Origin: G039029935 sp039029935 | GTDB taxonomy: Bacteria > Chloroflexota > Anaerolineae > Caldilineales > Caldilineaceae | NCBI GenBank assembly: GCA_039029935.1 | Contig: JBCCFC010000355.1 | Span: forward strand, 1-10,738 | Length of the DNA: 10,738 nt | Direction: 5' to 3' | Shown here: positions 6,178 to 10,738 of the stretch, in pieces | Position numbering within the stretch: the first letter of the stretch is position 1 | How the letters are laid out: each line of letters starts with the position of its first letter | Translations under genes and position numbers: made by a program | Notes under the pieces: model-generated | What the model saw: the letters and a program-made list of their open reading frames with translations, nothing else | The model's database searches: none | What the model was told of the DNA's origin: nothing

Positions 6178-7002
6178 ATGACCGAGCAAGAAAAATCAAC
6201 AGAAAAGAAACCACAATCACGATCTCTAATCGGCACAATCGTTGCGTTCTTAATTTTGGTGATTGGCTGGTGGTTTGGTGTGTTACCGGGACCAGAGTCG
6301 GGGACAGATTCATCCAGTAACGACACGCCAGTTGTAACAATCGAAGCCACAGCAACAGAAGCACCAGAACCGACCGAAGTGGCTGTTGCACAGGATAATG
6401 AGGCTGATGGCGAGGCTGCTGATGATGTATCGACAGAGGATGGGGCTGCGGAAGAGGATGGGGCTGCGGAAGAGGATGGGGCTGCGGGAGCTGATGAAGC
6501 AACTGTAGTTCCTGATTCAACAGATACACCTGAGCCTGTGGTCGAGCCAACAACGCCTGTGCCTACGGAGACCAAGGAGCCACCTACAGCGACATCCCCA
6601 CCGCCCACAGATACACCTGTACCACCGACTGATACACCAGCACCCACAGCGACACCAGAGCCAACTGAAGCACCAAGTACTCGATCTGTACTTGACAGCG
6701 GTTCTGGCAATGGTCCGCAGGGGATGCCTGTTCTCACACTAGATGACCTCAACGATCAAGCGTGGGATACCGTTGTACTCATTGACGACGGGGGGCCTTT
6801 CCCCTTTGACCGTGACGGCATCACCTTCCAGAATCGTGAAGGCTTGCTGCCCCAAAAACCACGTGGCTACTACAAGGAATACACCGTTATCACACCAGGA
6901 TTATCTCATCGCGGCGCACGACGTATTGTGGCTGGGCGTGAAGGTGAGCTGTATTATACCGACGATCACTATGAGAGTTTCTCCTGGGTTGAATGGGAAT
7001 AG
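6178..7002 (+). CDS. Membrane-anchored guanyl-specific ribonuclease (barnase/RNase Sa family)
   Basis: This 274-residue protein has three parts. Residues 1-16 are short and charged (K9-K11, R15). A single hydrophobic segment, about 17-38, should act as a signal anchor with the C-terminus outside (positive-inside rule). Residues 40-168 are a disordered Pro/Thr/Glu/Ala stalk with PTDTP and PTATPEPTE units. Residues 180-274 are a microbial ribonuclease domain: FQNREGLLP, GYYKEYTVITPG, RGARRI and YYTDDHY are nearly those of RNase Sa. The catalytic set E234, R245, R249 and H264 matches its E54, R65, R69 and H85 in order and spacing, with one residue fewer before the His. Such enzymes cut RNA 3' of guanine. 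The protein has no cysteine, so the RNase Sa disulfide is absent. I chose the ATG at 6178 because GAGG precedes it; an ATG at 6118 lacks a site. The barstar gene follows 92 bases on. Enzyme family very likely; role as a toxin inferred. Confidence 0.93.
   Translation: MTEQEKSTEKKPQSRSLIGTIVAFLILVIGWWFGVLPGPESGTDSSSNDTPVVTIEATATEAPEPTEVAVAQDNEADGEAADDVSTEDGAAEEDGAAEEDGAAGADEATVVPDSTDTPEPVVEPTTPVPTETKEPPTATSPPPTDTPVPPTDTPAPTATPEPTEAPSTRSVLDSGSGNGPQGMPVLTLDDLNDQAWDTVVLIDDGGPFPFDRDGITFQNREGLLPQKPRGYYKEYTVITPGLSHRGARRIVAGREGELYYTDDHYESFSWVEWE
6436..6489 (+). repeat. Three tandem 18-base repeats in the stalk
   Basis: GAGGATGGGGCTGCGGAA occurs three times in a row (6436-6453, 6454-6471, 6472-6489), with one change in the last copy. 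It encodes EDGAAE units starting at residue 87 of the ribonuclease protein. The unit keeps the reading frame, so copy-number slippage would lengthen or shorten the stalk without breaking the enzyme. Confidence 0.9.
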
Positions 7003-7065
7003 TGGTCGGTAGACCAGTAATCGGTAGGTCGGTGGGTCGGTAAGTCAGTTACTGGATACTGACCA
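7003..7065 (+). repeat. Imperfect hairpin between ribonuclease and barstar genes
   Basis: Bases 7003-7020 and 7049-7065 are complementary except for two interior positions and one bulge. They enclose a loop made of TCGGTAGG/TCGGTGGG/TCGGTAAG repeats. The hairpin begins directly after the ribonuclease stop codon and ends about 29 bases before the barstar ATG. No U-tract follows, so termination is doubtful. It could stabilise or separate the two coding parts of one message, or simply be an intergenic repeat. Confidence 0.55.
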
Positions 7066-7094
7066 TCTATACCAAGAGAAAACGGAGAATAATT

Positions 7095-7544
7095 ATGCGA
7101 AAGCTTGAACCCATCTTACAACAACAAACAGCCAGTGGCTTATACCGCTTCACCTCCCGTGCCCAGCCCAAATCTATCCTAGAAGAAGTCGCCGAGCATG
7201 GCTGGCAGGGCTTTTTTATCGACGGGCAGCAGGTGACAGACAAACAATCATTTCTTACAACGGCCAGTCAAGCCATCTCCTTCCCAGGCTATTTTGGCAA
7301 CAACTGGGATGCCTTTGAAGAGTCTATCCGTGATTTAGCGTGGTTCCGAGAAGAGAATGCACCCAAAGGCTATGTCATTCTCTATGATCAAGTGATTAAG
7401 CTCGCCCGCCGCGAACCAGAATCCTGGTCAATGGTCCAAGAAACCCTGCAAGAGGCGGTAGACTTTTGGCAAACACAACAGACACCGTTTTATGCACTGT
7501 TTCGTGGCACGTGGTGGTATGCACGAGAGATACCGAAGGTGTGA
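7095..7544 (+). CDS. Barstar-family ribonuclease inhibitor
   Basis: This 149-residue cytoplasmic protein is predicted to bind and block the active site of the ribonuclease encoded just upstream. The barstar core starts near residue 39 with GFFIDGQQVTDKQSFL, which matches the first strand and helix of barstar (INGEQI). It continues with FPGYFGNNWDAFEESIRDL (63-81), the inhibitor's signature region. D72 and E76 stand where barstar has D35 and D39, the acidic residues that contact the ribonuclease active site. LYDQVIKL and PFYALFRGT supply the remaining strands. About 36 extra residues precede the core, so it is longer than Bacillus barstar. GGAG lies nine bases before the ATG. There is no signal peptide, as expected for an immunity protein. 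The stop codon lies within the first heptamer of the repeat block that follows. Confident family call; pairing with the upstream enzyme rests on adjacency. Confidence 0.93.
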   Translation: MRKLEPILQQQTASGLYRFTSRAQPKSILEEVAEHGWQGFFIDGQQVTDKQSFLTTASQAISFPGYFGNNWDAFEESIRDLAWFREENAPKGYVILYDQVIKLARREPESWSMVQETLQEAVDFWQTQQTPFYALFRGTWWYAREIPKV

Positions 7545-7603
7545 TTAGTGAAGAGTGAAGAGTGATTAGTGAAGAGTGATTAGTGATTAGTGATTAGTGA
7601 ACA
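7541..7603 (+). repeat. Nine tandem heptamers GTGATTA/GTGAAGA/GTGAACA
   Basis: Nine consecutive seven-base units run without a break: five GTGATTA, three GTGAAGA and a final GTGAACA. The first unit contains the TGA stop of the barstar gene (7542-7544). Seven is not a multiple of three and each unit holds a TGA, so all three plus-strand frames are closed within 21 bases. This kind of short degenerate tandem repeat is common in Chloroflexota gaps. Confidence 0.9.
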
Positions 7604-7608
7604 ATTAA

Positions 7609-7690
7609 CTTTCAACCTTTCAACTTTTCAACTCTTAATCCTTTCAACTTTTCAACTTTTCAACTCTTCAACCTTGCAACCTGCAACTTT
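7609..7690 (+). repeat. Degenerate TTTTCAAC octamer tract
   Basis: About ten units of TTTCAAC/TTTTCAAC/TCTTCAAC/CTTGCAAC run from just after the heptamer block to the ribosome-binding site of the Rieske gene. The tract is pyrimidine-rich on the plus strand. Together with the heptamers it fills the whole 162-base gap between barstar and the Rieske gene, and no promoter or terminator could be made out inside it. Confidence 0.8.
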
Positions 7691-7706
7691 TATAAGGAGA
7701 AAACAA

Positions 7707-8183
7707 ATGGCAAAATATCAGGTGGCGACGGTTGATGAAATTCCTGTGGGAGAACGCAAGATATTGACGGTGGCGGGTCGTTCGGTTGGTGTCTTTAATT
7801 TAAATGGTGAGTATTTTGCGCTGCGCAACCAGTGCCCCCATCAGGGTGCGGATTTGTGTGCAGGGTATACGACAGGCTTTATGATTTCCAAAATGCCCGG
7901 CGAATATGAGTATTCGCGGCGTGGAGAAATATTGCGCTGTCCTTGGCATGGATGGGAGTTTGATATCAAGACGGGGCAGTCGTGGATTGACCCCAAGAAG
8001 CTGCGTGTGCGCACCTATCCGGTGTCAGTGGAAACAGTCGCAGAAGGGGCAGAATCGGCAGACATACACGAGCATACCCACGGGACGGAGGTTGATGCAG
8101 AAACCGGTCATGTACCCGGACCCTATGTGGCAGAGAGTTATCCAGTTTCTGTGGAGCAGCAGCTTATTTTTATTGAAATTTAA
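7707..8183 (+). CDS. Rieske [2Fe-2S] domain protein
   Basis: This 158-residue soluble protein carries one Rieske iron-sulfur cluster and is probably an electron carrier or small oxygenase/reductase subunit. The ligands are C43 and H45 in NQCPHQGADL and C78 and H81 in LRCPWHGWEF. The 32 residues between H45 and C78 are about twice the usual 15-17; the extra loop (GFMISKMPGEYEY) may be a subfamily trait. After the domain, YPVSVE occurs twice (104-109 and 145-150) with an acidic, His-containing linker between (HEHTHGTEVD, 121-130). There is no signal peptide or transmembrane helix. The ATG at 7707 follows AAGGAG by eight bases; the frame is open back to 7590, but that part translates the repeat tract. 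The ThDP enzyme gene starts 22 bases downstream, so the two are surely co-transcribed. The function of the pair is unknown. Confidence 0.92.
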   Translation: MAKYQVATVDEIPVGERKILTVAGRSVGVFNLNGEYFALRNQCPHQGADLCAGYTTGFMISKMPGEYEYSRRGEILRCPWHGWEFDIKTGQSWIDPKKLRVRTYPVSVETVAEGAESADIHEHTHGTEVDAETGHVPGPYVAESYPVSVEQQLIFIEI

Positions 8184-8205
8184 GGTATAAGGAGAAGACC
8201 GTTTT

Positions 8206-9837
8206 ATGGCAAAAGTAACTGGCGGCGAGGCCATTGTCACATCGCTACTTCAACATAACATCAGCACATTATTTGCGCTGCCGGGGGTACAAAACGATCA
8301 CTTTTTTAACGCGCTCTTTGATGCAGGCGATAAGGTCAATGTCATCCACACACGGCATGAACAGGGTGCGGCGTATATGGCCCTTGGCGCGGCTATGTCT
8401 ACAGGGGGCGTCGGTGCGTACAGCGTTGTGCCAGGACCTGGGCTGCTCAACACCTTTGCTGCCCTCGCCACTGCTTACAGCCTCAATGCGCGTGTCATGT
8501 GTCTCACCGGACAAATTCACTCGGCACGGATTGGGCGTGGCTTTGGCGAACTGCACGAGATTCCCGACCAGTTTGGCATGATGGATAACCTGACCAAGTG
8601 GGCAACACGCATCTCGTCACCAGCCGAAGCACCCGAAGCGATTTCACAGGCATACAAAGAGTTATTTAGTGGTCGTCCACGTCCGGTGGGCATTGAATGT
8701 CCACCCGATGTACTGCCCGCCAAAGGTGAGGTGGACCTACGCCCCGTTGAATATGAGGAGCGTTGGCCGCTGGTCGATATGGATGCCGTTGACTGTGCTG
8801 CCGAAATTTTGGGCAAGGCCAAACATCCCATGATTTTTGTGGGTAGTGGTGCGATTGAGTGTGCAGATGCGGTCTTGGAACTGGCAGAGGCATTGCAAGC
8901 ACCTGTTGTCTCTGGCTCCAGTGGAAGCGGCATTGTGAGCAGTCGCCACTACTTGGGAATGCGTCAACAAGCGGCCTACAAATATTGGGCAAAGACGGAC
9001 GCAGTGATCGCAATTGGCTCGCGAATTCATAACAAACTTGCGGGATGGGGCACGGATGATCAGATGAAGCTCATTCGCATCGACATCGACCCCGAAGAAC
9101 ACACACGCGGTCAACGGCCTGATGTCCGGTTGATTGCGCGCAGCCAAGATGTTGTACCCAAACTTGTGGAGTCCGTGCGCAAATACAACAGCGTTCGCCC
9201 GTCGATTGAGGGCGAAATCAACACCATTAATCAGCAAGTACAGTCGGAGATGGCCTATTTGGAACCACAGCTATCCTTTGTCAAGGCCATTCGCGACGAG
9301 TTGGATGACGACGGCATTGTTGTGTCAGGTGTCACGCAGGTGGGCTATATTGCCCGTTATGTCATGCCATTTTACCAACCACGCACCTATCTCGACTCTG
9401 GTTATCAGGGGACGCTGGGCTGGTGCTATCCGACTGCGTTGGGTGCCAAAGTTGCCAATCCTGATAAACAAGTCGTTGCCATTTCAGGGGATGGCGGCTT
9501 CATGTTCAATGTCCAAGAACTGGCAACCGCCGTGCAACACAACATCAACGCTGTCCTCATTGTCTTCAACGATAGTGCTTTTGGTAATGTGCGCCGGATG
9601 CAGAAAGAATATCATGGCAACCGTTTCATTGCCACGGAACTGCATAATCCTGACTTTGTATCCATGGCAGAATCGTTTGGCGCGCAGGGGCTTCGTGCGC
9701 ATAATGCCGATGAACTACGCCAAGCATTACGCAAAGGCTTTGACCACAACGGTCCGACGCTGATTGAAGTACCTGTGGGTGAATTGCCCAATCCGGGCCC
9801 GGTGGCTTGGGTGACGCCGAGGGTACGTGGGTCGTAG
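8206..9837 (+). CDS. Thiamine-diphosphate-dependent enzyme (acetolactate synthase/benzoylformate decarboxylase superfamily)
   Basis: This 543-residue protein has the three-domain layout of the ThDP enzymes that decarboxylate or ligate 2-oxo acids. The N-terminal Pyr domain (about 1-170) carries the activating glutamate in HTRHEQGAAYMA (E52) and the VVPGPGLLN loop. A central domain (about 190-330) contains MIFVGSGAIE. The C-terminal PP domain has GDGGFMFNVQELA (428-440) and ends the ThDP-Mg motif with FNDSAFGN (454-461). The usual NN of that motif is ND, so D456 would be the metal ligand. The length fits acetolactate-synthase-like catalytic subunits, but no regulatory subunit gene is nearby and the substrate loop does not identify a reaction. 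AAGGAG lies about 11 bases before the ATG, slightly far. It shares an operon with the Rieske gene and is followed by a strong terminator. Superfamily certain; it could be a decarboxylase, synthase or lyase. Confidence 0.93.
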   Translation: MAKVTGGEAIVTSLLQHNISTLFALPGVQNDHFFNALFDAGDKVNVIHTRHEQGAAYMALGAAMSTGGVGAYSVVPGPGLLNTFAALATAYSLNARVMCLTGQIHSARIGRGFGELHEIPDQFGMMDNLTKWATRISSPAEAPEAISQAYKELFSGRPRPVGIECPPDVLPAKGEVDLRPVEYEERWPLVDMDAVDCAAEILGKAKHPMIFVGSGAIECADAVLELAEALQAPVVSGSSGSGIVSSRHYLGMRQQAAYKYWAKTDAVIAIGSRIHNKLAGWGTDDQMKLIRIDIDPEEHTRGQRPDVRLIARSQDVVPKLVESVRKYNSVRPSIEGEINTINQQVQSEMAYLEPQLSFVKAIRDELDDDGIVVSGVTQVGYIARYVMPFYQPRTYLDSGYQGTLGWCYPTALGAKVANPDKQVVAISGDGGFMFNVQELATAVQHNINAVLIVFNDSAFGNVRRMQKEYHGNRFIATELHNPDFVSMAESFGAQGLRAHNADELRQALRKGFDHNGPTLIEVPVGELPNPGPVAWVTPRVRGS

Positions 9838-9867
9838 AATTGCTTTTCATGTGTTGGTTTTGAACGC

Positions 9868-9919
9868 AAAAAAGGGACGTGGCATCATCTGCGGGATGAA
9901 ATGCCATGCCCCTTTTTTT
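9868..9919. terminator. Strong intrinsic terminator, probably bidirectional
   Basis: An A-run and GGGACGTGGCAT (9868-9885) pair with ATGCCATGCCCC and a T7 run (9901-9919). The stem has one mismatch and one G-U wobble around a 15-base loop. The T-run follows the stem on the plus strand, and the A-run gives a U-tract on the minus strand. It lies 30 bases after the ThDP enzyme stop and 32 bases after the stop of the convergent minus-strand gene, so it probably serves both. Confidence 0.88.
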
Positions 9920-9951
9920 GTTTTCAGCGTTTGGTGGTCAATCAGTGAACA

Positions 9952-10527
9952 TTAGCGACTTACCACTGGCAAATAGATAGAAAACAATAGCGAAGTTCCA
10001 GCGGGCGGTAGAATTTCAATCTGACTTCCGGCCAAATCAACGCTCAATTCCTGCTCTGCCAAATCCGCAAAGGAAACAGGTGGTGTCTCTGCAAAGCTGA
10101 TACTGACATTGCCACTTTCACAGGTAACAGCAAACTGCACAGTCACCAGCGGGCCATCGGCCATCGCCCTTGGCTGACTGGAGAACTGATAGATGACAAA
10201 ATCAAGTTCGCTACCCGTGTCATTGACATCGACTGGCAAAAAGACACGATAGGGCATTATATCCACGTACATCACCGCTGGCTGTGCCTGCAAACCATCA
10301 GCATCAGAGGCGTGGATGACGGTATGATAGACGCTACGCTCAATGAACGTGGGATAGCTGCCCTGATACATGTCATCGCCCAAGACCGTGTTGCGGGTGA
10401 AGCTGAAGTTGTAGATATTGGTCTCGGCGTTGAGTTCGCCATCGTTGGCGGGTAGGGTGTAGACGGGTGGATAGACAAAGGCTCTGTCAACTGCTAACGG
10501 GATAGACATACACAATCTCATCGGCAA
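9952..10527 (-). pseudogene. C-terminal part of a secreted cohesin-like domain protein, frame broken upstream
   Basis: This open frame of 191 codons ends in SIYLPVVSR, a tail I associate with secreted Chloroflexota proteins. Residues from about 105 (SELDFVIYQF, then GPLVTVQFAVTCESGNVSISFAE and a final SQIEILPP strand) have the beta-strand rhythm of a cohesin-like domain, a carbohydrate- or dockerin-binding fold. This is a pattern match by eye only. It has no credible start: the frame opens with TTG directly after a stop codon, with no signal peptide. Its first 10 residues are an out-of-frame reading of a good peptide in another minus-strand frame (10600-10487). Deleting one base of GGG at 10499-10501 would join the two as VYVYPLAVDRAFVYPP. 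I therefore read it as the 3' end of a larger, broken or mis-sequenced gene, convergent with the ThDP gene. Confidence 0.65.
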
Positions 10528-10600
10528 TCAGCCATAATACATCGGGGCGGGTTTCACTGAAGAAGATACGTGTGATGCGGGCTTGATCAAAATCTGTGCC
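10487..10600 (-). pseudogene. Upstream in-frame piece of the same broken gene
   Basis: In this frame the minus strand reads GTDFDQARITRIFFSETR followed by PDVLWLIADEIVYVYPVSS and a TGA at 10489-10487. The peptide looks like a beta-propeller blade (BNR/sortilin-like, with W and hydrophobic strands). An in-frame TAA lies four codons upstream of its first residue, so it is cut off on both sides. It starts exactly at the inner edge of the left 25-base inverted repeat. It should be contiguous with the cohesin-like C-terminal part after a one-base frame correction. Confidence 0.55.
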
Positions 10601-10738
10601 CTGATTTCGGGCTTAACGATCTCGTCTACCATCCCAATGGCAACGTCTATCTTGCCACAGCACGTGGACTCTATGTCAAAGACGCGCTCGAAACACGCTG
10701 GGAAAAAATCACTGGCACAGATTTTGATCAAGCCCGCA
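10576..10738 (+). pseudogene. Plus-strand fragment that appears to be the inverted 5' continuation of the minus-strand gene
   Basis: The frame is open from just after a TGA (10573-10575) to the window end. From 10621 it reads LVYHPNGNVYLATARGLYV then KDALETRWEKITGTDFDQAR, a propeller-blade pattern (NVYLAT.RGLYV, W.KITG). Its last eight residues, GTDFDQAR, are the first eight of the minus-strand piece at 10600. Placed in front of that piece, it makes a smooth blade-to-blade sequence. It has no start codon or ribosome site and is best read as misoriented. It could also be the start of an independent plus-strand gene continuing outside the window. Confidence 0.45.
10576..10738. repeat. 25-base perfect inverted repeat flanking 113 bases, flush with the window end
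   Basis: Bases 10576-10600 are the exact reverse complement of 10714-10738. The arms encode GTDFDQAR in both orientations. The enclosed segment is 10601-10713. The outer arm stops at the last base of the window, so the true length of the repeat is unknown. Confidence 0.92.

Noticed and set aside
6072..6752. Open minus-strand frame of 226 codons, rich in Ser, Gly and Val
   Set aside because: It is the antisense of the repetitive stalk of the ribonuclease protein. Its low-complexity composition follows from the stalk repeats, and it has no ribosome site or domain.
7541..7690. CRISPR array
   Set aside because: The units are 7-8 bases long and directly adjacent, with no spacers, and no cas gene is present.
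7590..7706. N-terminal extension of the Rieske protein
   Set aside because: The extra 39 residues translate the heptamer and octamer repeat tracts. The ATG at 7707 has AAGGAG and begins the domain.
10528..10731. Open minus-strand frame of 67 codons at the right end
   Set aside because: It crosses the inverted-repeat junctions, has no recognisable pattern, and conflicts with the propeller-like peptides seen in other frames.

Overview
The window suggests a bacterium of the phylum Chloroflexota (Caldilineae/Anaerolineae-like). This is inferred from three habits of that group: a Pro/Thr/Glu-rich stalk on a surface protein (residues about 40-168 of the gene at 6178-7002), a secreted protein ending in IYLPVVSR, and gaps full of short degenerate repeats (GTGATTA heptamers, TTTTCAAC octamers, TCGGTA-type hairpins). 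No ribosomal or other phylogenetic marker is present, so the assignment is moderate. No tRNA, rRNA, CRISPR array, transposase or phage gene was seen.

Layout. Bases 1-261 are a perfect inverted repeat (115-base arms, 31-base loop) starting exactly at base 1. A tight minus-strand operon follows (2396 to 352): a GNAT acetyltransferase, a dTMP-kinase-like P-loop protein with an extra C-terminal beta-rich domain, and a MazG-like NTP pyrophosphohydrolase; the last two genes overlap and the first two abut or overlap. Divergent from it is a phytanoyl-CoA dioxygenase-family gene (2529-3344). It converges, across a hairpin, on a minus-strand acyl-CoA pair: a CaiB/BaiF CoA-transferase (5934-4732) followed by an acyl-CoA dehydrogenase (4606-3428). 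This pair probably activates an organic acid as its CoA ester and oxidises it.

From 6178 the plus strand carries a membrane-anchored guanyl-specific ribonuclease of the barnase/RNase Sa family and, right behind it, its barstar-family inhibitor. This is a recognisable toxin-immunity pair, with the enzyme predicted outside the membrane on a long stalk and the inhibitor in the cytoplasm. After a repeat-filled gap come a Rieske [2Fe-2S] protein and a thiamine-diphosphate enzyme of the acetolactate synthase/benzoylformate decarboxylase superfamily, 22 bases apart, closed by a strong and possibly bidirectional terminator at 9868-9919.

The right end (9952-10738) is the broken 3' part of a minus-strand gene for a secreted protein with a cohesin-like C-terminus. 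A frame change lies near 10499-10501. Further upstream, bases 10601-10713 appear inverted relative to the rest of the gene between perfect 25-base inverted repeats, the outer one ending exactly at the last base. Inverted repeats flush with both ends suggest that the window is a whole contig whose ends are chimeric or lie at repeat junctions. A genuine invertible segment cannot be excluded from this sequence alone.

The most interesting biology is the anchored barnase-barstar pair. Next are the relocated catalytic base of the acyl-CoA dehydrogenase, the kinase with an added C-terminal domain, and the Rieske/ThDP gene pair.
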